A stretch of 11,918 nt of DNA from contig CAIKYI010000714.1 of assembly GCA_903831545.1 (NCBI GenBank), forward strand, positions 1-11,918, written 5' to 3'. Positions 1 through 5,873 of the stretch are shown here, piece after piece (positions within the stretch are counted from its first letter, which is position 1; each line of letters begins with the position of its first letter). The translations under genes were made by a program, and so were the position numbers. This stretch comes from an uncultured Methylobacter sp. Lineage in GTDB: Bacteria; Pseudomonadota; Gammaproteobacteria; Methylococcales; Methylomonadaceae. The notes beneath the pieces are model-generated. The model saw only the letters and a program-made list of their open reading frames with translations. It searched no databases and had not been told where the DNA came from.

Positions 1-107
1 CGCCGGCGGCCTGGCGGCACATCCTGCTGAATGGGCACTATACGTTCCAGAGCGGCGGCAAGATGATCGCCTTGGACGATCTCCTGGCAGGGCTGGTTTT
101 GGAGTGA
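1..107 (+). pseudogene. tnpA: Tn3-family transposase, C-terminal end (partial, runs off left edge)
   Basis: This frame is open from the left edge (codons from base 3) to TGA at 105-107. The last 34 residues include AWRHILLNGHYTF and end LDDLLAGLVLE. This resembles the usual C-terminal end of Tn3-family transposases, where a W-x-H-I...GxY segment is followed by an acidic/leucine stretch shortly before the stop. The stop lies inside a candidate terminal inverted repeat, as is normal in this family. The stretch is clearly more GC-rich than the DNA that follows. I cannot tell whether the rest of the gene, beyond the window, is intact. The type 'pseudogene' is used only because what is visible is a partial end. 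Family recognition is from memory over a short stretch, so moderate confidence. Confidence 0.65.
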
Positions 108-138
108 CAGAATTTTCTGGGGTTCCGGCTTGGACCCC
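101..138. repeat. Candidate Tn3-family terminal inverted repeat
   Basis: Read inward on the minus strand from 138, the sequence starts GGGGTCCAAGCC and has an internal GAAAA at positions 22-26. Tn3-family 38-bp ends commonly start GGGG and carry a GAAAA-like block at about this distance. The repeat overlaps the tnpA stop codon, and the IS5-type transposase homology begins directly at its outer edge. There are five consecutive C at 135-139, so the outer boundary could be 138 or 139. The partner repeat would lie outside the window. Confidence 0.55.
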
Positions 139-440
139 CTGATAGGATCATGTGCATGCCCTGAACTAAAGCCAAAAGTGAAGCCTAAAACATCAAGGGT
201 ACCCTATGTTTTCATAGAGTACCAAATAAAGAAAAGCATCTTTTGAGGGGTGTCGAGCAGCCCTAATGATCCCCCTTTTGGCAACCTTCTAATGTCACCG
301 TTGACGAGTCTCTCATTTTGAATTTCAGGGTGCGTTTGATTAAAATATTCGCTGAGTTTTAAAAACTGGACTTTAGTCAGTCCAACGACTGACTTTTCTA
401 TTCTTGGTTTGTTAAGGTTTCAATATTTTTCTAATATCAT
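139..440 (-). pseudogene. IS5-type (DDE) transposase N-terminal fragment, decayed and cut by a transposon end
   Basis: Reading the minus strand from ATG at 440, with GAGG at 448-451 seven bases upstream, gives about 100 codons in one frame. They include KLSEYFNQTHPEIQNERLV, LPKGGSLGLLDTPQK and LDVLGFTFGFSSGHAHD. This is the helix-turn-helix N-terminal part found in IS5-group transposases. Two in-frame stops break it: TGA at codon 7 (420-422) and TAG at codon 79 (204-206). The frame then ends abruptly at the Tn3-like repeat at 138/139, so the catalytic half is missing here. The transposon probably inserted into the gene, in which case the other half may lie on its far side. The frame is unbroken apart from the stops, so it is a recent to middle-aged relic. 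The subfamily is not certain. Confidence 0.7.
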
Positions 441-552
441 TTAAATACCTCAATTTAAATTAATACAGGTTATCTCATAGTGCGCTAAATATTAGCATAA
501 ATCACCGGGAACAAGTCTATTTATTAATATCAGTTCTGCTAGTGAAAATAGC
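441..552. other. AT-rich non-coding stretch between two IS relics
   Basis: This stretch contains the Shine-Dalgarno of the IS5-type relic (448-451) and otherwise no coding frame I recognise. It presumably includes the outer left end of that element, but I could not identify a terminal repeat or a target duplication with confidence. Confidence 0.4.
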
Positions 553-714
553 CTAACTGTATTCTCCATTCCGTTGCGGCTCATACCCCCAACCAAGGGC
601 GACGTCGCTCAGTCCGAGCTCCTTGCAAACCTTGCTGACGCTCTGCCCATCCTTGATCCGCTTGACCGCAAGTTCCTTGAACTCAATCGTGTAGGCATGT
701 TTCGGTCTCTTCAT
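553..714 (-). pseudogene. IS3-family transposase orfA, truncated N-terminal fragment
   Basis: From ATG at 714 the minus strand encodes MKRPKHAYTIEFKELAVKR followed by IKDGQSVSKVCKELGLSD. This is the start of the helix-turn-helix domain of IS3-family OrfA proteins, which are normally about 90-100 residues with a leucine zipper after this domain. The homology stops at about codon 36-37 (near 604). The frame then continues for some 16 residues unlike any OrfA I know (ALGWGYEPQRNGEYS) before TAG at 553-555. The leucine zipper, orfB and the right end are absent, so the fragment cannot support transposition. The opposite-strand frame over this stretch is a shadow. Confidence 0.7.
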
Positions 715-754
715 TTCATGCCTTCCAAAAGTGACTCAATTTTAGGTCACCCTT

Positions 755-782
755 GGCAGACGAAATTTCGGGGGAAGCATCA
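755..782 (-). repeat. Probable left terminal repeat of the IS3-family relic
   Basis: Read on the minus strand from 782, the sequence begins TGATGCTTCCCCCGAAA, about 70 bases upstream of the orfA start at 714. IS3-family ends typically begin with TG and often carry a run of C near the tip. The matching right repeat is not seen, so the exact boundary and any 3-4 bp target duplication cannot be confirmed. Confidence 0.4.
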
Positions 783-840
783 CTAATGCGCCCTATCTTC
801 TTTTAGTCCCAATTCCAAATTATTACAAATAAATTATTTT

Positions 841-2160
841 TTATATGTTCTTTGAGAACAGTTGTGCAAAAACTGCAACACGTTTACTCCAGTCCTGATC
901 CTTGGCCCATTGTTGTCTTTTAGCGGCAATATTTCGATCTTCTGATTCAGCCATCGCTAATTCTAGTTTTAGCAGGAAATCATGGGTGGAATGTGCTGAA
1001 TAAATTAGTGTATTTAGCAAAAGAACCTCCGGTAACGAGCTAGAAACAACAGGCTTCCCCGCCGCTAGGTATTCATAGACCTTTACCGGGTTGGTTGCTT
1101 GTGTAAGGCTAGTGGCACGAAATGGGATGATACAAACATCGAAGCCTTGAATATAAAAAGAAACACGATCATAGCTAACTTCACCAATGAACTGAATATT
1201 TGGCTCAAGCTCTGCCGTACTTGTATCACACCCCGTCGTTGATCCGACCAGAACAAATTCCCATTCTGTAAATTTACGTGCGGCTGATATAACAAGCGCC
1301 ATATCAAACCAGCCGGAAATGGCACCAACATAGCCGACCGTGGGTTTGGCAGTCTGTAATATATCTGTGGCCTGAGAAAATCTAAAAAACTCGCAACCAT
1401 TGCGAATCAGAACGCTATCTCGAATCGTCGCTACATGGTCATGTAACCATGTAGAAGTAGTGACTACATGGTCAGCGACTTCTAGTAATTCAATTTCACC
1501 TTCAAGCCAGTCATTGGCTCCCTCAGAGAACCCTGCATGATGATCCATGCAATCATAAATGGTAGAGCATGTCTTGATATTCTTTAACAGAGGAGTCCAA
1601 TATGGATGATTCAGAATAATTACTGGTGGTTGTACAGAGTCAACAGATTGCATCAGTACTTTAAGGGATGTAGAGAGGGAATCGCAGTCGCTATTTGACA
1701 TTTTCATCTGATGAAGATTGCCAAATATACCTGAAGTACTCCGTAGTTTACACAAGAAAACCCCTTGGGCAGGGTGCTCTGTAACTATAAACCTACCATC
1801 ATTAGAAGCCATTAACGGACTAGTGGCGACATAAAACACCCGGTACCCTAAACGCCCAAGCCCACAGGCAATGTGCTGAGGACGTTGGTAACGGTAGTGC
1901 CAATCGATTACAGGAAATATAAAAATATCGACAGGAGCCTTCGTTGCGCGGCAGGTTTCAAGCAAATCTATAGGGTTTTTGTTGTTTGTAACCCCATAAA
2001 TACTTTGATAATTCTTGAAAACCTGGTGTAATTCAGATGGGTGTTTAAAAAGAAGAGCTAAGGCGTTAAAAAACCGCTTAGGACTAAACAATCGTAACGT
2101 CAACCGGGGATCAGAAAAGGATAGCCGTACAAAACGTAATAAAATCGAGAAACTCTGCAT
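841..2160 (-). CDS. GT4-type glycosyltransferase
   Basis: A 439-residue protein with a GT-B fold of the GT4/GT1 superfamily, cytoplasmic or membrane-associated, expected to transfer a sugar from a nucleotide donor. The first ~75 residues are basic and not obviously conserved. IDWHYRYQRPQH (85-96) opens the acceptor domain, YDCMDHHAGF (202-211) lies in its middle, GYVGAISGWFD (276-286) opens the donor domain, and NPVKVYEYLAAGKPVV (357-372) is the typical donor-binding segment with its conserved Glu. The same landmarks occur in the N-terminal half of the large protein at the right end of the window, so the two are paralogues. They recall TuaH-like transferases, but donor and linkage cannot be read. 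ATG at 2160 lies two bases after the wecB stop and has only a weak Shine-Dalgarno, so translation is probably coupled. It is the last gene of the operon; I see no convincing terminator in the AT-rich 786-840. Confidence 0.85.
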   Translation of the reverse strand: MQSFSILLRFVRLSFSDPRLTLRLFSPKRFFNALALLFKHPSELHQVFKNYQSIYGVTNNKNPIDLLETCRATKAPVDIFIFPVIDWHYRYQRPQHIACGLGRLGYRVFYVATSPLMASNDGRFIVTEHPAQGVFLCKLRSTSGIFGNLHQMKMSNSDCDSLSTSLKVLMQSVDSVQPPVIILNHPYWTPLLKNIKTCSTIYDCMDHHAGFSEGANDWLEGEIELLEVADHVVTTSTWLHDHVATIRDSVLIRNGCEFFRFSQATDILQTAKPTVGYVGAISGWFDMALVISAARKFTEWEFVLVGSTTGCDTSTAELEPNIQFIGEVSYDRVSFYIQGFDVCIIPFRATSLTQATNPVKVYEYLAAGKPVVSSSLPEVLLLNTLIYSAHSTHDFLLKLELAMAESEDRNIAAKRQQWAKDQDWSKRVAVFAQLFSKNI

Positions 2161-2162
2161 AT

Positions 2163-3263
2163 TTAGAGAACTGCCTGCTTTAATACATGCACGATTCTCG
2201 CTGCTGCTTGTCCATCACCATAGGGTGAAACACCTCGTGCCATAGCTTGATAGGTAGATTCATCATCAAGCAAGAACTGCACTTCGGAAACGATAGTCTC
2301 AAAATTAGTTCCGACAAGTTTGACAACTCCTTCCTGTACCGCTTCAGGACGCTCGGTTTCCTGTCGCAGTACCAGTACCGGTTTTCCCAATGCAGGAGCT
2401 TCCTCCTGAACTCCACCTGAGTCGCTAAGAATAAGATACGCGCGCTTCATTGCGGCTACAAAAGGAAGGTAATCTAGAGGAGCGCACAACACCACTCGCG
2501 GATGGTTTCCCAGCAATCGATGAGCGGTATCGTGTACGTTGGGATTAGGATGGACTGGATACAGTACCTGTATGTCCAGGTTACGTTCCAGTAACTTGAG
2601 AAGCGCGTAACACACTTGCTCAAATGGCTTGCCAAAATTTTCCCGACGGTGCGCTGTCACAAGAATCAAACGCATATTCGGATCAAGAACTAACGGGAGT
2701 GGCATGCTTCTATCTGCAACACTGAGTAGTGCGTCAATCACCGTGTTGCCTGTAATCACGATGTCAGCATCTGGTACACCCTCGCGTAAAAGGTTCTGAC
2801 GGGAGCTTTCTGTTGGTGCAAAATGCCATCTAGCTAGTTTTCCAGCGATTACACGGTTCATCTCTTCGGGAAATGGGTTCTGTAAATCCCAAGTACGAAG
2901 CCCTGCTTCAACATGGCCGAAGGGAATCTTATGGTAAAAACATGCCAGAGCTACTGCCATTACCGACGTTGTATCGCCTTGCGCAAGCATTACGTCAGGA
3001 GCTTCCGCCTGTAGAACTTCGTCCAATTTTAGAAGCAAACGACTTGTTAGCGTAGTCAGTGTTTGATTTGGACGCATGATATTCAGATCGATATCGGGCT
3101 TTATATCGAAAACACTGAGGACTTGATCGAGCAAATCACGGTGCTGCGCAGTGGCCAACACACAGACATTAAAGTTTGGATTGTTTCTAAGCGCAAGGAT
3201 GACTGGAGCCATTTTTATGGCCTCTGGTCTGGTTCCGACGACGCAGATAATTTTTTTCTTCAT
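2163..3263 (-). CDS. wecB: UDP-N-acetylglucosamine 2-epimerase (non-hydrolysing)
   Basis: This enzyme converts UDP-GlcNAc to UDP-ManNAc in the cytoplasm, a precursor for ManNAc- or ManNAcA-containing glycans. The 366-residue protein matches the family's usual length. GTRPEAIK lies at 10-17, followed by AQHRDLLDQVL, a QGDTTSVMA segment carrying the conserved Asp, GHVEAGLRT and NPFPEEMNR with two conserved Glu, a TAHRRENFG segment with the conserved His, and SDSGGVQEEAP near the UDP site. All expected catalytic residues are present. I chose ATG 3263 because AGGAG sits seven bases upstream and the family begins right there. The frame could be extended to 3320, but that tract only overlaps the gtrA 3' end. 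No wecC (UDP-ManNAc dehydrogenase) is in the window, so the product may be used as ManNAc or oxidised by an enzyme encoded elsewhere. Confidence 0.95.
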   Translation of the reverse strand: MKKKIICVVGTRPEAIKMAPVILALRNNPNFNVCVLATAQHRDLLDQVLSVFDIKPDIDLNIMRPNQTLTTLTSRLLLKLDEVLQAEAPDVMLAQGDTTSVMAVALACFYHKIPFGHVEAGLRTWDLQNPFPEEMNRVIAGKLARWHFAPTESSRQNLLREGVPDADIVITGNTVIDALLSVADRSMPLPLVLDPNMRLILVTAHRRENFGKPFEQVCYALLKLLERNLDIQVLYPVHPNPNVHDTAHRLLGNHPRVVLCAPLDYLPFVAAMKRAYLILSDSGGVQEEAPALGKPVLVLRQETERPEAVQEGVVKLVGTNFETIVSEVQFLLDDESTYQAMARGVSPYGDGQAAARIVHVLKQAVL

Positions 3264-3270
3264 TACTGAG

Positions 3271-3275
3271 CTCCT
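3271..3275 (-). promoter_or_regulatory. Shine-Dalgarno that fixes the wecB start
   Basis: AGGAG on the minus strand is seven bases from ATG 3263. It is the clearest ribosome site in the operon, lies in the 28-base gtrA-wecB gap, and argues against the longer frame starting at 3320. Confidence 0.75.
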
Positions 3276-3291
3276 GTTTCGATTGAGTTTT

Positions 3292-3687
3292 CTAGGCGGA
3301 CTGTTTTTCGACGAAAACAAACCGCGTTAACAGATACGTCAATGGTACAGATAAGATCACAACAACCAGTGGTCCGATAGTTTCACTGAGTCCCGCTTGG
3401 TCAACCCATAACCAAAGTGTAAAAATACCTAAAGCATATTGAATAACATAGACCATTGGAAATAATAGAACTGAACGCAAGCCGCCATGCCTTTGAAAAA
3501 CAAATGAGCGATTGAGTAGATAAGAGACTACAATTCCTGAAACGTAGGCCAAGGAATAACTCGTTTTGTACGGCGCGAATTGGAGAAGTGAAAGATAAAT
3601 TAAATATGTTAATAAAGTATTTAGTGCACCAGAGACAAGAAATCGAACGAAACGTGACCGGGTGACATTCAAATAGAAAATTTGCAT
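3292..3687 (-). CDS. GtrA-family membrane protein (putative polyprenyl-P-sugar flippase)
   Basis: A small 131-residue inner-membrane protein with four predicted hydrophobic helices (about 15-36, 43-59, 70-92 and 101-122). RFLVSGALNTLLTYLIY near the N-terminus and LLNRSFVF after helix 2 are typical of GtrA. Known members are proposed to flip undecaprenyl-phosphate-linked monosaccharides to the periplasm together with a GtrB transferase. A GtrB-type gene is in the same operon, separated from it by the acyltransferase relic and the FdtD-like gene, whereas classical gtr operons keep gtrA and gtrB adjacent. ATG 3687 is preferred to the TTG codon directly before it (3690). It lies six bases after the previous stop without a good Shine-Dalgarno, which suggests coupled translation. 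Confidence 0.88.
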   Translation of the reverse strand: MQIFYLNVTRSRFVRFLVSGALNTLLTYLIYLSLLQFAPYKTSYSLAYVSGIVVSYLLNRSFVFQRHGGLRSVLLFPMVYVIQYALGIFTLWLWVDQAGLSETIGPLVVVILSVPLTYLLTRFVFVEKQSA

Positions 3688-3693
3688 CAATAA

Positions 3694-4653
3694 TCAGTTG
3701 TTTTGTTGTTGCAAACGGATCAATTCTATGAATTCTTTGTAGTCTCGGATATAGTCATCGGAATCGTAATAACCTGAAGCGAATACCAGCAATATTGCAT
3801 CAGAAGAGTATTTGTATTGCGTTCCCCAAGTCATCGGTGGCAAGTAGACACCTTGCGCGGGGGAGTCCAACAAGAACTCTTGGCGTGATCGACCGTCGTC
3901 GGCTACCACTGCGCAGCGTCCTTTCACGCAAATAAGAAATTGATGGCATGCTTTATGAGCGTGCTGTCCTCGCGTCTTCTCACTCGGGACATCGAAGATC
4001 AGAAAATAACGTCGGGGGAAAAAAGGAATGTCTCGTTCAAACTCACCAACCGACAAATTGCCTCGCAAATCTTTGACGTAATTAAAATGATGCAGCGTTA
4101 CCCCTCGCACTTGCGTTGATACAAAGCCTTCCCGTCTGATCTGTGTGTCGCCAATATCTACAATGGTCGAGCCGCAAGAATTCGTATTAACGTACCCGGT
4201 AATACGGGCTGGATTTCCTATGACTATAGCAAACGGCGGCACGGATTTCGTTACTACTGCACCAGCGCCGATCATCGCTCCAACTCCGACAACAACTCCC
4301 GGTAAAATGGTGGCACCGGCACCAATCGATGCTCCACTTTCAATCCGTGTTTCTAAATATTTTTCCGGATAAATCTTCGAACGCGGGAATCTGTCGTTGG
4401 TGAATGTGACATTGGGTCCAATAAAGACATCATCACCAATACGTAGTCCATCCCACAACTGAACACCTGATTTAATAGTTACTCGATCACCAACAATGAC
4501 ATCATTTTCGATTAAACAATGAGAACAGATGTTAACGTCGTTACCGATGCTAGCCCCCTGAAGGATAACCACATACTGCCAGATTCGACTTCGCTCTCCG
4601 ATCAGATGCGATTTTATATCTGCTGTTTCGTGTACAGTAACTGTCTTATGCAT
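3694..4653 (-). CDS. fdtD: Bifunctional dTDP-sugar N-acetyltransferase / 3,4-ketoisomerase (FdtD-like)
   Basis: A 319-residue fusion. Residues 1-155 are a left-handed beta-helix acyltransferase with hexapeptide repeats ([34 protein letters not shown]) and the closing [10 protein letters not shown]. Residues ~178-315 are a WxcM/FdtA-type cupin with [10 protein letters not shown] (195-204), RGQHAHK with the active-site His pair (231 and 233), [10 protein letters not shown] and YIRDY. The order N-acetyltransferase then ketoisomerase is that of FdtD characterised from Shewanella denitrificans. That enzyme performs steps three and five of dTDP-Fuc3NAc synthesis: isomerising dTDP-4-keto-6-deoxyglucose to the 3-keto sugar, then acetylating the 3-amino sugar. 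The partner aminotransferase is encoded at 5872-6987. Whether the C4 configuration gives Fuc3NAc (galacto) or Qui3NAc (gluco) cannot be settled by eye. Its start overlaps the end of the acyltransferase relic by 8 nt and has no good Shine-Dalgarno. Confidence 0.88.
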   Translation of the reverse strand: MHKTVTVHETADIKSHLIGERSRIWQYVVILQGASIGNDVNICSHCLIENDVIVGDRVTIKSGVQLWDGLRIGDDVFIGPNVTFTNDRFPRSKIYPEKYLETRIESGASIGAGATILPGVVVGVGAMIGAGAVVTKSVPPFAIVIGNPARITGYVNTNSCGSTIVDIGDTQIRREGFVSTQVRGVTLHHFNYVKDLRGNLSVGEFERDIPFFPRRYFLIFDVPSEKTRGQHAHKACHQFLICVKGRCAVVADDGRSRQEFLLDSPAQGVYLPPMTWGTQYKYSSDAILLVFASGYYDSDDYIRDYKEFIELIRLQQQNN

Positions 4654-4942
4654 TGTTTAATTGAACTCGTTTGAATACATTGTTTATCGAAAAATCACTA
4701 TACCAACGTAACACGTAACGGCCAAGTATTATGCCATAATACTCCACCTACAAAGGCAGTAATCCTTCAGAAAAATAGCGTATTGTTATGTGACTGCTGG
4801 TATCAGAGGCCAGCGCTTGTAATTCCGGATAAATTTTATGACCTATCAAAATACTGAGAAAAGCGAATATACGTAGGTAATCTAAAAACTCTATCCGATT
4901 TATTTCAGGGACAGAACTAGCTGTTAACTTAAATCTTGTCAT
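4646..4942 (-). pseudogene. Acyltransferase-3 gene with its middle deleted (N- and C-terminal ends remain)
   Basis: From ATG 4942 (14-nt overlap with gtrB) 64 codons read as the start of an acyltransferase-3 protein: RIEFLDYLRIFAFL then SILIGHK, with the family's R-x10-H motif (R24, H35). TAG at 4748-4750 stops it. Without a frame change the next 33 codons read VEYYGIILGRYVLRWYSDF and on to TAA at 4646-4648. That matches the usual acyltransferase-3 C-terminus, where a 'VE.PGI.LGR' segment follows the last helix. A normal protein is about 350 residues, so roughly 250 codons are missing between the two ends. The final 8 nt overlap the fdtD start (ATGCATAA), like the 8-nt overlap at 8065-8072, so the original gene ran right up to fdtD. 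The N-terminal identification is firm; the C-terminal one is pattern recognition. Confidence 0.72.
4725..4743. repeat. 19-bp perfect inverted repeat beside the deletion junction
   Basis: Arms AGTATTATG (4725-4733) and CATAATACT (4735-4743) flank one central base. It lies just after the TAG of the acyltransferase relic and about 75-90 bases upstream of the fdtD start. It could be a protein-binding site, a feature that promoted the deletion, or chance inside former coding sequence. Confidence 0.4.
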
Positions 4943-5861
4943 TTACAAACCTCGTCGCGACCACAGCAAGTGGCCTTTGCTTGCTATTTTCATGAGCACG
5001 CCAAGCATATGTGCCAACCAATCCTAATCCTAATAAATTCAATGCGCCGAATATCAAAACAACAAGCACTGTCGCGGCATACCCCGGCACCTCTATCGCT
5101 CCAAGAAGCTTAGCAACCAAGACTAATAACGCCATTGTTATTGCCAAGATTGAACCTAATGTACCTATATTAATCAACAGCCTTATTGGATAGTCGGTAA
5201 AAGCAAATATACTGTCCAGCATGTATTCAAGTTTCTTCTTGAATGTCCACGCTGATTTGCCCTCTTGTCGCTCGTGTCGTTCATAGCCGACCAGCTTACG
5301 ACGAAAGCCAAGCCAGAAAATCAAGGCAATTAACGAAGATCTGGATTCTTCTAATTGAACAAGCTGATCTCTGAATTGGCGATTACAGCCAAACACATCA
5401 ACTCCTCCCTCAGGCATTTCTGGTACGACCAAACGTCGGTAGGCCCCCCAAAAAATTGTCGAGGCCATGCGAGATAGAAAAGGGTCTTGCCGCCCTTGTC
5501 GCGTACCCACTGCTACATCACACTCGTCAGTAGACAAGCTCTTGAAAAAGTTCAACAATAGTTCCGGTGGCTCTTGTAGATCTGCAGCCATCACACCGAA
5601 ATAATCTCCCCTTGCAGCAATCAAGCCCGTCCGTATAGCGGCGAATGAACCAAAATTACGAGAATGACCTAGTATTTGTGCAGAGAAATTCACGGAGTCA
5701 ATTGCATTTTTTAGCAACTCGAATGACTTATCGGGGCTGCCATCGACTACAAAAACAGCCTCCATCTTGCCATCTAGGTGTCGATTCATTGCTGAGAGCG
5801 TCTGAATTAATCGAGGAATAGAACCCTCATTCTTATAAACTGGGATAACGATTGAAAACAA
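4929..5861 (-). CDS. GtrB-type polyprenyl-phosphate glycosyltransferase (GT2)
   Basis: An inner-membrane GT2 enzyme of the DPM1/ArnC/GtrB type, expected to move a sugar from a nucleotide donor to undecaprenyl phosphate. It begins FSIVIPVYKNEGSIPRLI, carries VVDGSPDKS (about 38-46) and MAADLQEPPELL (about 91-102) with its metal-binding acidic motif, and has the later RxEGKSAW..KK segment typical of the family. Two C-terminal hydrophobic stretches follow (LLINIGTLGSILAITMALLV and ATVLVVLIFGALNLLGLGLV). I chose TTG 5861 as start (310 residues): AGGA lies eight bases upstream and the conserved domain starts at residue 2. GTG at 5909 would give 326 residues but has no comparable ribosome site and would overlap the aminotransferase by 38 nt. 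GtrA encoded downstream (3292-3687) is the natural flippase partner. The sugar is unknown; the flanking fdt genes make a 3-acetamido-3,6-dideoxyhexose a candidate. Confidence 0.88.
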   Translation of the reverse strand: MFSIVIPVYKNEGSIPRLIQTLSAMNRHLDGKMEAVFVVDGSPDKSFELLKNAIDSVNFSAQILGHSRNFGSFAAIRTGLIAARGDYFGVMAADLQEPPELLLNFFKSLSTDECDVAVGTRQGRQDPFLSRMASTIFWGAYRRLVVPEMPEGGVDVFGCNRQFRDQLVQLEESRSSLIALIFWLGFRRKLVGYERHERQEGKSAWTFKKKLEYMLDSIFAFTDYPIRLLINIGTLGSILAITMALLVLVAKLLGAIEVPGYAATVLVVLIFGALNLLGLGLVGTYAWRAHENSKQRPLAVVATRFVNDKI

Positions 5862-5869
5862 GGGGAAAT

Positions 5870-5873
5870 TCCT
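5870..5873 (-). promoter_or_regulatory. Shine-Dalgarno supporting a TTG start for the GtrB-type gene
   Basis: AGGA lies eight bases before TTG 5861 and overlaps the TAG stop of the aminotransferase gene (5872-5874). This places termination of one gene on the ribosome site of the next, a common coupling arrangement. Confidence 0.55.

Noticed and set aside
198..223. Hairpin GGTAC-C-CTATG / CATAG-A-GTACC with a TTTT loop
   Set aside because: Part of the decayed IS5-type frame (it includes the TAG), with no following T run and no gene context for regulation.
375..397. Hairpin AGTCAGT/ACTGACT followed by T on the + strand
   Set aside because: It falls within the IS5-type transposase relic, where the reading frame explains the bases, and no + strand gene ends nearby except tnpA about 270 bases away. 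Stem only 7 bp.
574..786. 70-codon + strand frame across the IS3 relic
   Set aside because: Antisense shadow of the orfA fragment; the minus strand has the recognisable helix-turn-helix sequence.
817..840. Repeated AAATTATT downstream of the last gene, considered as a terminator
   Set aside because: The two copies are direct, not inverted, so they form no hairpin.
1083..1400. 105-codon minus-strand frame inside the GT4 gene
   Set aside because: Alternate-frame shadow fully inside a gene with clear GT4 motifs.
3264..3320. N-terminal extension of WecB by 19 residues
   Set aside because: The tract overlaps the gtrA 3' end, reads as basic low-information sequence, and a strong ribosome site sits before ATG 3263.
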